A DNA stretch of 64,000 bases from Streptosporangiales bacterium (GCA_009379995.1 WHSR01000012.1:1-64000); one strand, 5' to 3'. Numbered from the stretch's first letter, positions 40,948-50,368 are shown. Program-made: numbers and translations. The notes: generated from the letters alone by a model not told the origin.

Positions 40948-42546
40948 TTGCCGGTCCTCAGGACCCAGGCCGACACGGCCAGCGAGGCGTATCGCGAGAA
41001 CCGCGAGGCGCTGCTCACGGTTCTCGCCGCCCATGAGGACCAGCTGGGCCTGGCCCGCGCGGGAGGCGGACAGCGATATGCCGAGCGCCATCGCCAGCGC
41101 GGCAGGATGCTGGCGCGTGAGCGCATCGAGCTGCTGCTCGACCGGGATGCCCCGTTTCTCGAGCTGTCCCCGCTCGCCGCGTGGGGGACCGAGTTCACGG
41201 TCGGCGCGGCCATCGTCACCGGCATCGGTGTCGTGTCCGGCGTGGAGTGCGTGATCATCGCGAACGACCCCACCGTGCGCGGCGGTTCGATGAACCCGCA
41301 CACCCTCCGCAAGCAGCTGCGGGCGCTGGAGATCGCACGGATCAACCGGCTGCCGCTGATCTGGCTGGTCGAGTCGGGCGGCGCCGACCTGCCGACCCAG
41401 TCCGACCTGTTCGTGCCGGCCGGCAGGACCTTCCACGACTTGACCGCCCTGTCCGCCGCGGGGATTCCGACGATCGCGCTGGTCTTCGGCAACTCCACCG
41501 CCGGCGGCGCGTACGTCCCGGGCATGTGCGACTACTCGGTGATGGTGGACCAGGGCGCGAAGGTGTTCCTCGGCGGGCCTCCGCTGGTGAAGATGGCCAC
41601 CGGCGAGGAGTCCGACGACGAGGAGCTCGGCGGCGCCGAGATGCACTCGCGGGTCTCCGGGCTGTCCGACTACTTCGCCGTGGACGAGCGGGACTGCATC
41701 CGGCTGGGCCGGCAGATCGTCAGGGATCTGTCCTGGCGCAAGCTCGGGCCGGGGCCGAGCGAGCCGGCCGACGAACCGTTGTACGACCCCGACGACCTGC
41801 TCGGCATCGTGCCGGCCGACCCGAAGACCCCGTTCGACCCCCGCGAGGTGGTCGCCCGGGTGGTCGACGGCTCACGGTTCGACGAGTACAAGACCCTGTA
41901 CGGCACCAGCCTGGTCACCGGCTGGGCGTCGGTGCACGGCTACCCGGTCGGGATCCTCGCCAACGCCAGGGGTGTGCTCTTCGGCGAGGAGGCCAAGAAG
42001 GCCGCCGAGTTCATCCTGCTCGCCAACCAGACGGACATCCCGCTGATCTTCCTGCAGAACACCACCGGCTACATGGTCGGCGCGCAGTACGAGCAGAACG
42101 GCATCATCAAGGACGGCGCCAAGATGATCAACGCCGTCACCAACAGCACGGTCCCGCACATCACCGTGAACATCGGGGCCTCGTACGGCGCCGGCAACTA
42201 CGGCATGTGCGGCCGGATGTACGAGCCCCGGCTGCTGTTCGCCTGGCCGAACTCCAAGCTCGCGGTGATGGGGCCGCAGCAGCTCGCCGGGGTGCTGTCG
42301 ATAGTGGCCCGGCAGGCCGCGCAGGCGTCCGGGAAGCCCTTCGACGAGGAGGCCGACGCGGAGCGACGCCAAGGCGTCGAGGACCAGATCGAACGCGAGT
42401 CACACTCGTTCTTCGTCACCTCCAAGCTCTACGACGACGGGATCATCGATCCGCGCGACACCCGAACCGCGCTGGGCATCGCCCTGTCCGCCGCCCATTC
42501 GAACGAGGTCCGGGGCCGCCGTGGCTTCGGCGTCTTCCGCATGTAG
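40948..42546 (+). CDS. Acyl-CoA carboxylase, carboxyltransferase (beta) subunit
   Basis: A 532-residue carboxyltransferase of the methylcrotonyl/geranyl-CoA carboxylase type: PVLRTQADTASEAYRENRE start, DPTVRGGSMNPHTLRKQLRA, GNSTAGGAYVPGMCDY, FLQNTTGYMVGAQYEQNG and ASYGAGNYGMCGRMYEPR. It transfers CO2 from biotin to an acyl-CoA. Homologues begin at MPVLRSQ, which places the start at TTG 40948 (GGAGGGAGGG upstream) rather than at GTG 40888 or earlier codons. With the next gene it forms a two-subunit enzyme. The substrate may be 3-methylcrotonyl-CoA, geranyl-CoA or a related branched enoyl-CoA. Confidence 0.92.
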   Translation: MPVLRTQADTASEAYRENREALLTVLAAHEDQLGLARAGGGQRYAERHRQRGRMLARERIELLLDRDAPFLELSPLAAWGTEFTVGAAIVTGIGVVSGVECVIIANDPTVRGGSMNPHTLRKQLRALEIARINRLPLIWLVESGGADLPTQSDLFVPAGRTFHDLTALSAAGIPTIALVFGNSTAGGAYVPGMCDYSVMVDQGAKVFLGGPPLVKMATGEESDDEELGGAEMHSRVSGLSDYFAVDERDCIRLGRQIVRDLSWRKLGPGPSEPADEPLYDPDDLLGIVPADPKTPFDPREVVARVVDGSRFDEYKTLYGTSLVTGWASVHGYPVGILANARGVLFGEEAKKAAEFILLANQTDIPLIFLQNTTGYMVGAQYEQNGIIKDGAKMINAVTNSTVPHITVNIGASYGAGNYGMCGRMYEPRLLFAWPNSKLAVMGPQQLAGVLSIVARQAAQASGKPFDEEADAERRQGVEDQIERESHSFFVTSKLYDDGIIDPRDTRTALGIALSAAHSNEVRGRRGFGVFRM

Positions 42547-42556
42547 GAGAGCGACG

Positions 42557-44545
42557 ATGCCGACGATCAGCAAGCTGCTTGTCGCCAACCGCGGCGAGAT
42601 CGCCGCGCGCGTGATGAGGACGGCCCGGGAGACGGGGATGGCCACCGTTGCGGTGTTCTCCGACCCCGACGCCGACGCGCCGTTCGTGCGGGAGGCGGAC
42701 GAGGCGGTGCGGCTGCCCGGGGCGAGCCCTACCGACACGTACCTGCGGGCCGACCTGATCGTCCGGGCGGCCCAGGCCACCGGGGCGGACGCGGTGCACC
42801 CCGGGTACGGGTTCCTGTCGGAGAACGCCGCCTTCGCCCGGGCCTGCGCCGACGCGGGCCTGGTCTTCGTCGGCCCGCCGGCCGAGGCCATCGAGGCGAT
42901 GGGCTCCAAGCTCCGGGCGAAGGCCCTGATGGCCGAGGCGGGCGTGCCCATCCTGCCCGGCGAGACGGTCCATCCCGACGACGGACACGAGGCGTTGGCG
43001 GCCGCTGCCGAGCGGATCGGCTTCCCGGTGCTGGTGAAGGCCGCCTACGGCGGGGGCGGGCGCGGCATGCGGATCGTCGCGGACGCGGACGAGCTCGCCG
43101 AGGCCGTTCGCGGCGCGCGGGGCGAGGCAGCCTCCGCGTTCGGCGACGGCACCGTGTTCCTGGAGCGCTACCTGGAGGCCCCGCGGCACGTGGAGGTCCA
43201 GGTCTTCGGTGACTCGGGCGGGGGCGTCGTCCACCTGTTCGAGCGCGAGTGCTCGATCCAGCGACGGCATCAGAAGATCATCGAGGAGTCCCCGTCCCCC
43301 GCGGTGGACGACGCGCAGCGCGAGGACATGGGCGCCGCCGCGGTCGCCGCGGCCAAGGCCATCGGATACGTGGGCGCCGGGACCGTCGAGTTCCTCCTCG
43401 ACGACGGCCGGTTCTACTTCCTGGAGGTCAACACCCGGCTGCAGGTCGAGCACCCGGTCACCGAGCTGGTCACCGGCCTGGACCTGGTTCGGCTGCAGCT
43501 GCTCGTCGCCGAGGGCCATCCGCTGCCCGACGAGGTCGGCGAGGCGACCCAGCGCGGGCACGCGATCGAGGCGCGGCTGTACGCGGAGGACCCGCTGGCC
43601 GGCTTCCTGCCCACCAGCGGCCTGCTGCACAGGTTCCGGATCCCGGAGACGCCGGACGTCCGGGTCGACGCCGGCGTCGCCGACGGGTCGGTCGTCGGCA
43701 CCCACTACGACGCGATGCTCGCGAAGGTGATCGCCCGTGCGCCGGCCCGGGACGAGGCATGCCGGCGGCTGGCCGACGCCCTGGCCCGCGCCGAGATCCA
43801 CGGCGTCACCACCAACCGGGACCTGCTCGTCGCGATCCTGCGGGAGGACGAGTTCCGCGCCGGCCGTACCGACACGGCCTACCTGGCCCGCCACGACCCC
43901 GCCCGCCTCGGCGCGCCGTCCTGCGACCCGCTGACGCTGCGGCTGCACGCCGCGGCCGTGGCGCTGGCCGGGCAGGGCGAGCGCCGGGCGGCGGCGCCGG
44001 TGCTGCGCACCGCGCCCTCCGGGTGGCGCAACAACCCGAGCGACCTGCAGCGCGACGCCTACCTGGCCAAGGAGACCCAGATCGAGGTGGGCTACCGGCT
44101 GTACGGCGGCCGTACAGTCGTCGAGGTCGACGGGGAGCCGCTCCCAGGGGTACAGATCCTCGATGCCGCCGCCGACGCCGTCCACCTCGAGGTGGACGGG
44201 GTACGCCGGCGGGTCGGCGTGCACCGCGCCGGCGGCGCCGTCTACGTCGACAGCCCGCTCGGCTCGTCGGTCCTGACCGAGGTCGAGCGGTTCCCCGACC
44301 CGGAGGCCGCCCGCGCCGTCGGGTCGCTGCACGCGCCCATGCCCGGAACCGTGGTGGCCGTCCTGATCGAGCCGGGTGACCGGGTGAGCGCCGGCCAGGG
44401 GCTCGTGGTGCTGGAGGCGATGAAGATGCAGCACACCGTGCACGCGCCGGACGACGGCGTGGTGACCGAGGTGCGCGTGAGTGCCGGCGACCAGGTGGAC
44501 GCCGACGCCGTGCTCGCCGTGGTGGGTGAGGACGAGAAGCCGTGA
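42557..44545 (+). CDS. Acyl-CoA carboxylase, biotin carboxylase plus BCCP subunit
   Basis: A 662-residue alpha subunit: biotin carboxylase domain (SKLLVANRGEIAARV, VHPGYGFLSENA, ATP-grasp VKAAYGGGGRGMRIV, FLEVNTRLQVEHPVTELVTG) to about residue 450, a linker, and a C-terminal biotin carrier domain with the biotinylated lysine in VLEAMKMQHT (near 620). It uses ATP and bicarbonate to carboxylate its biotin. ATG 42557 follows AGGAGA, ten bases after the beta-subunit stop. Confidence 0.95.
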   Translation: MPTISKLLVANRGEIAARVMRTARETGMATVAVFSDPDADAPFVREADEAVRLPGASPTDTYLRADLIVRAAQATGADAVHPGYGFLSENAAFARACADAGLVFVGPPAEAIEAMGSKLRAKALMAEAGVPILPGETVHPDDGHEALAAAAERIGFPVLVKAAYGGGGRGMRIVADADELAEAVRGARGEAASAFGDGTVFLERYLEAPRHVEVQVFGDSGGGVVHLFERECSIQRRHQKIIEESPSPAVDDAQREDMGAAAVAAAKAIGYVGAGTVEFLLDDGRFYFLEVNTRLQVEHPVTELVTGLDLVRLQLLVAEGHPLPDEVGEATQRGHAIEARLYAEDPLAGFLPTSGLLHRFRIPETPDVRVDAGVADGSVVGTHYDAMLAKVIARAPARDEACRRLADALARAEIHGVTTNRDLLVAILREDEFRAGRTDTAYLARHDPARLGAPSCDPLTLRLHAAAVALAGQGERRAAAPVLRTAPSGWRNNPSDLQRDAYLAKETQIEVGYRLYGGRTVVEVDGEPLPGVQILDAAADAVHLEVDGVRRRVGVHRAGGAVYVDSPLGSSVLTEVERFPDPEAARAVGSLHAPMPGTVVAVLIEPGDRVSAGQGLVVLEAMKMQHTVHAPDDGVVTEVRVSAGDQVDADAVLAVVGEDEKP

Positions 44546-45306
44546 GCGAGCCGGTCAGGTACGAGGTCGCGTCGGGCGTCGCCTGGCTCACCATCGACCG
44601 TCCCGAGTCCCGCAACGTCCTGTCCGCCGACGTACGCGCCGGGCTGTGGGACGGTGTCCGCCGGTTCGTCGCCGACGAGGACGCGAAGGTGCTGGTGCTG
44701 ACCGGCTCCGGGGACAAGGCGTTCTGCGCCGGCGGTGACCTGAAGGAGATGGCCGAGACCGGTCTCGAGGTCCCGCCGATCGACTTCGTGCCGCAGTTCG
44801 GCCGCAACATCGAGGTACCCAAGCCGACGATCGCCGCGGTCAACGGCGTCGCGTACGCGGGCGGGTTCCTGCTCGCGCAGGTCTGCGACCTGGTCGTCGC
44901 CGCGGACACCGCCCGGTTCGCGATCAGCGAGGCGAAGGTCGGCCGGGGATCGCCCTGGGCGGCCCCGCTGCCGTGGCTCGTGCCGCCCCGAATCGCTCTG
45001 CAGCTTCTGCTGACCGGCGACCCGATCGACGCCGCGCGGGCCTACGACGTGGGCCTGGTCAACCAGGTAGTGCCAACCTCCGAGCTGCGGCCGACGGCCC
45101 GGGCGCTCGCCGAACGCATAGCCGCCAACGCACCGCTGTCCGTCCGGGCGGCCAAGGCCATGGTGTACGCCTCCGCCGAGCGTCACCGCGCGGAGGCCTA
45201 CGCCGAGGCCGAGCGGATCTGGGAGCCGGTCTACCTGAGCAACGACGCCCAGGAGGGCCCGCTGGCCTTCCGGGAGAGACGGTCCCCGCGCTGGAGGGGG
45301 TGCTGA
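44542..45306 (+). CDS. Enoyl-CoA hydratase/isomerase (crotonase family)
   Basis: A 254-residue crotonase with oxyanion-hole segments DKAFCAGGDLKEMAE and NGVAYAGGFLLAQVCDLVVAA, followed by SEAKVGRGSPWAAPLPWLVPP. Following a methylcrotonyl- or geranyl-type carboxylase, it could hydrate the carboxylated enoyl-CoA (a glutaconyl-CoA derivative), as in leucine or acyclic terpene breakdown. The GTG start overlaps the carboxylase stop by four bases. Confidence 0.9.
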   Translation: MSEPVRYEVASGVAWLTIDRPESRNVLSADVRAGLWDGVRRFVADEDAKVLVLTGSGDKAFCAGGDLKEMAETGLEVPPIDFVPQFGRNIEVPKPTIAAVNGVAYAGGFLLAQVCDLVVAADTARFAISEAKVGRGSPWAAPLPWLVPPRIALQLLLTGDPIDAARAYDVGLVNQVVPTSELRPTARALAERIAANAPLSVRAAKAMVYASAERHRAEAYAEAERIWEPVYLSNDAQEGPLAFRERRSPRWRGC

Positions 45307-46130
45307 TGTCGTCGGTCGCCATGGACCCCCTGGTCGACGACCTGCTGGCCGAGACCGCCGACCTGGTGTCCCTGCTCCGGCCCCTCGACGAGGCGGGCTG
45401 GGACACGCCCACACCGGCCCCCGGGTGGACGGTCCGCGACCAGGTCAGTCACCTGGCCTACTTCGACGAGATGTCGGTCGCCGCGGTGAACGACCCGGAG
45501 CGGTTCACCGGAGAACGCGCGGAGCTGGCCAACCGCGGCTCGGCCTACGTGGACGACGTGGCGGCACGCCACCGGCACCTGACCGGGGCCGAGCTGCTCG
45601 CCTGGTTCACCCACGCCCGGGACGAGCTCGCCGAGCTGGCACGCGGGATGGACCCGAAGGCGCGTGTGCCGTGGTACGGACCGGACATGGGCGCCCTGTC
45701 CTTCCTGACCGCCCGGCTCATGGAGACCTGGGCGCACGGGCAGGACGTGGCCGACGGGCTCGGGGTCGACCGGGAGGCCACACCGCGGCTGCGACACGTC
45801 TGCCACCTCGGCGTGCGCGCGATACCCAACAGCTACCTGGTGCGGGGCCTGCGGCCACCGGAGACGCCGATCCGGGTGGAGCTGGCCGGGCCGGACGGCG
45901 AGGCCTGGACGTGGGGGCCGGAGGACGCCGCCGACGCCGTGCGCGGGCCGGCCCTGGACTTCTGCCTGGTCGTCACCCAGCGCCGCCACCCGGACGACAC
46001 CGGGCTCGTGACCCGCGGCCCCGTGGCGAGCGAATGGATCTCCATCGCCCAGGCCTTCGCCGGCCCGCCGGGGCCGGGCCGCCGGCCGGGGCAGTTCCGC
46101 AGGGATCAGCCGTCCGAGGAGAGGCCATGA
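45306..46130 (+). CDS. MDMPI/TIGR03084-like thiol-dependent protein
   Basis: A 274-residue protein of the mycothiol-dependent maleylpyruvate isomerase N-terminal fold: APGWTVRDQVSHLAYFDEM and ARLMETWAHGQDVADGLG supply the metal-binding histidines. It has the length of the TIGR03084 subfamily. The role is unknown; thiol-dependent isomerisation or removal of a reactive intermediate fits the fold. Start ATG 45306 shares one base with the previous stop (TGATG), and its own stop overlaps the next ATG. Confidence 0.82.
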   Translation: MSSVAMDPLVDDLLAETADLVSLLRPLDEAGWDTPTPAPGWTVRDQVSHLAYFDEMSVAAVNDPERFTGERAELANRGSAYVDDVAARHRHLTGAELLAWFTHARDELAELARGMDPKARVPWYGPDMGALSFLTARLMETWAHGQDVADGLGVDREATPRLRHVCHLGVRAIPNSYLVRGLRPPETPIRVELAGPDGEAWTWGPEDAADAVRGPALDFCLVVTQRRHPDDTGLVTRGPVASEWISIAQAFAGPPGPGRRPGQFRRDQPSEERP

Positions 46131-47707
46131 CACGTCCGACCCAGCTCGCGGCACGGTCAGCGGAGATCACCCTGGCCGACGTCTTCCGCCGGTCGGCCCG
46201 GATCTTCGCCGACCGCGTCGCCCTTGCCGCCGAGGACACCCGGCTGACCTACCGGGAGCTGGACGAGAACGCCAACCGGCTCGCCAACGCGCTCGTCGGC
46301 CTCGGTCTGCGCCGCGGCGACCGGATAGCCGTCCTGTCCGAGCCCCACCCCGGCTACGCCACGACGTACGTGGCGGCGGCCAAGGTGGGCATCACGGTGG
46401 TCGCGCTCAACATCCGCCTCCACCCCGACGAGCTGCGCGGCTGCGTCGACGGGGCCTCGCCGAGGCTGCTGTTCACCTCGGGTGCGTACGCCGAGACGGC
46501 GATCCAGGTGCGCGGCGGGACGTCCGTCCTGGACCAGGTGATCTGCTTCGACGGGCGGCGCGACGGATGCGACGACGTCGCGGAGCTGACGGCGGCCGGC
46601 GCCGCGGCGGACCCCGACACGGAGGTGGGCGCCGAGGACATCCACAACATCCTCTACACCAGCGGCACCACCGGGCCGCCGAAGGGCGCGATGATCAGCC
46701 AGCGAGCCGCGGCGGCCCGGGCGCTGCGGATCGCGCAGTACTTCGAGCTGGGACCCGACGACGGCTTTGTCGGATGGCTGCCGCTGTACCACTGCGGCGG
46801 CGACGAGTCGCTGTACGCGACGCTGATGACCGGCGGAAAGTTCTACCCGGTGCCGCGGGCCGAGCCGGAGCGGCTGTTCCGCGCCATCGCCGACGAGCGA
46901 CTGACCTGGACGCTGCTGTTGCCCGGGGTGATCACCGATTTCCTGCATCATCCGAAGCGGGAGGACTACGACCTGTCCAGCCTCCGGTTCGCGTTCGGCT
47001 ACGCGAACATGATGCCGCAGGTGGTGAGGGAGCTCACCAAGGCGACCGGGATCACCTACTACGACGCCTTCGGACAGACCGAGACCAGCTACCTGGTGGC
47101 ATACGGCAAGATCCCGCCCGGCACCGAACCGTCGCTGCGCAAGACGCCGACCCCGCTGCTCGACGTCCGGGTGGTGGACGACGAGCTCCGGGAGGTCCCG
47201 GTCGGCACGCCCGGCGAATGCGTCGTCCGCGGTCCGGGCGTGATGTCCGGCTACCTCGACGATCCGCAGGCCACCGAGGAGGTGTTCCGCGGCGGCTGGC
47301 TGCACACCGGCGACGTCCTCGTCCGCAACGAGGACGGCACCCTCACCTTCACCGACCGCAAGAAGTACCTCATCAAGACCGGCGGCGAAAACGTCTACCC
47401 GGCGGAGGTCGAGCAGGTCATCGCCGCCCACGAGGCGGTCCAGGAGGTGTGTGTCTTCGGCGTACCGGACGAGCGCTGGGGGGAGACGGTCAAGGCGGCG
47501 GTCGTGTTGCTGCCCGGGCGGACGGCCACCGAGGCGGAGATCGCGAACTGGTGCCGCGATCACCTGGCCGGCTATAAGCGGCCCAGGTACGTGCAGTTCA
47601 TGAGGGCCGAGGAGATGCCGCGCAGCGCCACCGGCAAGCTGCTGCGACACGAGCTCGCCGCGTTGCCGGTGACCGACGAGCAGAGGGTTGAGGGGGCACG
47701 CCCATGA
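46127..47707 (+). CDS. Acyl-CoA ligase
   Basis: A 526-residue AMP-forming ligase: TSGTTGPPKGAMISQ (near residue 185), AFGQTETSYL, HTGDVLVRNEDGTLTFTDRKKYLIK and the C-terminal SATGKLLRHEL. It has the N-terminal pattern ADVFRRSARIFADRVAL of long-chain and aromatic acid ligases. The acid is unknown. ATG 46127 overlaps the previous stop (ATGA) and the gene ends by overlapping the next ATG, so it is embedded in the carboxylase operon. Confidence 0.93.
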   Translation: MTRPTQLAARSAEITLADVFRRSARIFADRVALAAEDTRLTYRELDENANRLANALVGLGLRRGDRIAVLSEPHPGYATTYVAAAKVGITVVALNIRLHPDELRGCVDGASPRLLFTSGAYAETAIQVRGGTSVLDQVICFDGRRDGCDDVAELTAAGAAADPDTEVGAEDIHNILYTSGTTGPPKGAMISQRAAAARALRIAQYFELGPDDGFVGWLPLYHCGGDESLYATLMTGGKFYPVPRAEPERLFRAIADERLTWTLLLPGVITDFLHHPKREDYDLSSLRFAFGYANMMPQVVRELTKATGITYYDAFGQTETSYLVAYGKIPPGTEPSLRKTPTPLLDVRVVDDELREVPVGTPGECVVRGPGVMSGYLDDPQATEEVFRGGWLHTGDVLVRNEDGTLTFTDRKKYLIKTGGENVYPAEVEQVIAAHEAVQEVCVFGVPDERWGETVKAAVVLLPGRTATEAEIANWCRDHLAGYKRPRYVQFMRAEEMPRSATGKLLRHELAALPVTDEQRVEGARP

Positions 47708-48477
47708 CCGAGATCACGGCGCACGACGAAGACGGTGTCCGGGTACTGGCCGTCAACCGGCCGGACCGGCTCAACGCCCTGGCGCCCTCCACAGCTACCG
47801 AGCTGGAAGCGGCCCTCCGCGAGGCCGAGGCCGACGCCTCGATCGGCGCCGCGGTGCTCGCCGGCGTGGGCAAGAACTTCTCCGCGGGCGGCGACGTGCA
47901 CGCGATCGTGGGTGCCATGGACGACCCGGAGGACGCGGCGCCGGTGCGGCTGATGCGCACCTTCCACCGTCTGATCGAGGGGATCTGGAACCTCGAGCTG
48001 CCGGTGGTCGCCGCGGTGACCGGGGTCGCGTACGGCGGCGCCTTCAACCTCGCCCTCGCGGCCGACCTCGTCGTGGCCGCCGAGAACTCCCGCTTCTGCC
48101 AGGTCTTCGTGCGCCGGGGCGCGGTGCCGGACCTCGGCGGGGCGTTCTTCCTCCCCCGGCTCGTCGGCATGCAGCGGGCCAAGGAGCTGATGCTGCTCGC
48201 CCCGGAGGTCGACGCCGCGGAGGCGCACCGCCTCGGCCTGGTCAACGCCGTGGCACCGGACGCCGACGCGGCCCGGCGGCACGCCGTCGAGCTGGCCGGT
48301 CGGCTGGCCGCCGGGCCGCGCTTCGCCATCTCGCTCACCAAGCGCCTCGTCAATGCCAGCAGCGGACTCGACCTGGGGGCCAGCCTGGAGCTGGAGGCGA
48401 TGACCCAGGCCAACGTGCTACGGGGCGGGGAGGCACGCACCGGGTTCGGTGGCTTCGCGCGGCGGGCCTCGCCTTGA
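47704..48477 (+). CDS. Enoyl-CoA hydratase/isomerase (crotonase family)
   Basis: A 257-residue crotonase with GKNFSAGGDVHAIVG, TGVAYGGAFNLALAADLVVAA and VFVRRGAVPDLGGAFFLPRLVG. Its oxyanion loops are conserved. It is distinct from the crotonase at 44542 in the same operon, so two different double-bond or hydration steps are likely. ATG 47704 overlaps the ligase stop. It is the last gene of the carboxylase operon. Confidence 0.9.
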   Translation: MTEITAHDEDGVRVLAVNRPDRLNALAPSTATELEAALREAEADASIGAAVLAGVGKNFSAGGDVHAIVGAMDDPEDAAPVRLMRTFHRLIEGIWNLELPVVAAVTGVAYGGAFNLALAADLVVAAENSRFCQVFVRRGAVPDLGGAFFLPRLVGMQRAKELMLLAPEVDAAEAHRLGLVNAVAPDADAARRHAVELAGRLAAGPRFAISLTKRLVNASSGLDLGASLELEAMTQANVLRGGEARTGFGGFARRASP

Positions 48478-48502
48478 CCGGTCCTCCGTGCCCCGATTAT
48501 GA

Positions 48503-48524
48503 TTGTACCGACTGGTCGAAATGT
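48503..48524. promoter_or_regulatory. TetR-type operator, ACCGNNCGGT family (site 4)
   Basis: TTGTACCGACTGGTCGAA contains ACCGACTGGTCG, the same 12 bases found at site 2, with a degenerate right end. It lies 14-35 bases upstream of the ATG at 48538, probably overlapping the transcription start of the luciferase-like monooxygenase gene. Confidence 0.55.
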
Positions 48525-48537
48525 TCGGAGAGGTCAT

Positions 48538-49611
48538 ATGCACGTCGGACTTGCCGCTATCTTTCAGAACCCCGGCAAAGCGCGCCCGGATGTCGACATG
48601 TACCGGGACGAGCTTCGACTTGCCGACCTCGCTGAACCTCTCGGTTTCGAGTCGATCTGGGCCGCCGAGCATCACTTCACCGACTACACGCTCTGCCCGG
48701 ACACGGTGCAGTTCCTCACGTACATGGCGGGCAGAACGACCTCGGTTGGACTCGGCACCATGATCATCGTTCTCCCCTGGCACGATCCGGTCAGGGTGGC
48801 CGAGCAGGTTTCCGTGCTGGACAGCATGAGCGGGGGTCGGGTCATCCTCGGTATCGGCCGCGGACTCGGACGAATTGAGTTCGAGGGTTTTCGGCTGCCG
48901 ATGGACGAGTCTCGGGAACGTTTTCTGGAGAGCGCAGAGATCGTCCTTCGCGGCCTGGAAAATGGCTACATCGAGCACGACGGACGCATTTTCAAGCAGC
49001 CGCGACGCGACATTCGCCCGTTTCCGCACAAGAGCTTCCGCGGACGCACGTACGCCGCGGCCGTCTCGCCGGAGTCCTTCCGCATCATGGCCGAACTCGG
49101 CGTCGGCATCCTGATCATTCCGCAGAAGCCGTGGCAGACCGTCGCCGACGAGCTCGCCGCGTACCGGGACATGTACCGCGAGGTGAACGGCGTGGACGCG
49201 CCCGGCACCGCGGCGGCCGGCTGGGTCTTCTGTGACCGGGACGAGGACCGGGCGCGGGAGATGGCCTACCGCTACATCGGCGGGTACTACGAGTCGGTGC
49301 TGCAGCACTACGAGCTGGCAGGAGAGCACTTCAAGGGGACGAAGGGCTACGAGTACTACGACAAGATGTCTCAGACGATCAACAAGTACGGCGAGGACGA
49401 GGCGGTGCGGTTCTTCGTCGACCTGCACGTGTGGGGCACCCCGGAGCAGTGCTACGAGAAGATCCTCAAGATCCAGTCGACGGTCGGCTGCGACCGGTTC
49501 ATGGGCGTCTTCAGCTACGGGGGCATGCACCCCGAGGAGGCGGAGCGGAACATGCGACTGTTCGCCGCGGAGGTCATGCCGGAGGTCAAGGCGCTCAAGC
49601 CGAGCCTGTAG
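48538..49611 (+). CDS. Luciferase-like (LLM) flavin-dependent oxidoreductase
   Basis: A 357-residue TIM-barrel protein of the bacterial luciferase family: AEPLGFESIWAAEHHFTDY, GLGTMIIVLPWHDPVRVAEQ and LDSMSGGRVILGIGRGLGRIEFEGF. Members use reduced FMN or F420 to insert oxygen or transfer hydride. It has no reductase next to it; the flavin reductase at 60438 could serve it. ATG 48538 has GGAGAGG upstream and replaces a longer GTG reading that would run through the operator. Confidence 0.9.
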   Translation: MHVGLAAIFQNPGKARPDVDMYRDELRLADLAEPLGFESIWAAEHHFTDYTLCPDTVQFLTYMAGRTTSVGLGTMIIVLPWHDPVRVAEQVSVLDSMSGGRVILGIGRGLGRIEFEGFRLPMDESRERFLESAEIVLRGLENGYIEHDGRIFKQPRRDIRPFPHKSFRGRTYAAAVSPESFRIMAELGVGILIIPQKPWQTVADELAAYRDMYREVNGVDAPGTAAAGWVFCDRDEDRAREMAYRYIGGYYESVLQHYELAGEHFKGTKGYEYYDKMSQTINKYGEDEAVRFFVDLHVWGTPEQCYEKILKIQSTVGCDRFMGVFSYGGMHPEEAERNMRLFAAEVMPEVKALKPSL

Positions 49612-49640
49612 CGAGGGCCAAGGGTGGGGGAACGAGAGAC

Positions 49641-50261
49641 CTACCGCTTGGCGGCGGAGAAGATGCCCTGGGTGAAGAGCTGGTGGTAGTACTGGCCGAT
49701 CAGCTCCGGGCTGAGCCGGCCCTCCGAGCGGTACCACTGGTAGGTGTAGTTCACCATCCCGAACCAGGCCAGCGTGGCGATCCGTAGGTCCGGTATGTCG
49801 AAGTCGCCCCGATCCACGCCTTCTTGGAGGATCGACTCGAGCACGTCCTCAACGGCACGCCTCTTGTCCCGGAAGGAGCTGGCGTTTCTGCCGCGCAGCG
49901 CCTTCCACTCGTGCAGGAAAACCCAGACGTGATCCATGTGGTGGACGATGGCCGCGAGCATGGTCTCGGTCATCCGCCGCAGCTTCGCCTCGGGTGGGTC
50001 CGTCGAGGCCGCGATCTTTCTGGTCTCGTCGACGAGGGGGTTGAGCACGCTGCCGTGTATCTCGGCGAGCAGCCGTTCTTTCGACCCGATATAGTAATAA
50101 AGAGAGCCTTTTCCCAAGCCGGTTTCCCGGCACAGCTCGGCCACACCCGTCGCGGTGTATCCTCGTTCCGCGAACAGCCGCGCGGCAATGTCCACGATCT
50201 CCTGACGACGCGCTTCCCAGCGATCTCCTTTTTCGTGGTTCTCCTGCTCGACGGTTGCCAC
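49641..50261 (-). CDS. TetR-family transcriptional regulator
   Basis: A 206-residue repressor-type protein. Residues about 17-63 form the helix-turn-helix IAARLFAERGYTATGVAELC followed by GLGKGSLYYYIGSKERLL; the remainder is the ligand-binding helical domain. Its position amid CoA-ester catabolic genes suggests an acyl-CoA-type ligand. It is the only classical DNA-binding repressor in the 24-64 kb island and the obvious candidate to bind the ACCGNNCGGT sites, but no such site is seen at its own promoter (50262-50368). It converges with the luciferase-like gene. Confidence 0.92.
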   Translation of the reverse strand: MATVEQENHEKGDRWEARRQEIVDIAARLFAERGYTATGVAELCRETGLGKGSLYYYIGSKERLLAEIHGSVLNPLVDETRKIAASTDPPEAKLRRMTETMLAAIVHHMDHVWVFLHEWKALRGRNASSFRDKRRAVEDVLESILQEGVDRGDFDIPDLRIATLAWFGMVNYTYQWYRSEGRLSPELIGQYYHQLFTQGIFSAAKR

Positions 50262-50368
50262 TTGTAGGTCTCCGTTACTCTCGTCCTTCTCGTGCGGAGT
50301 GGTAGCGCACAGAGTACGTCACGGCGGTCGGCGACTCTCCCGCTTCCCCAGGGGCGGAGAATATCCGC

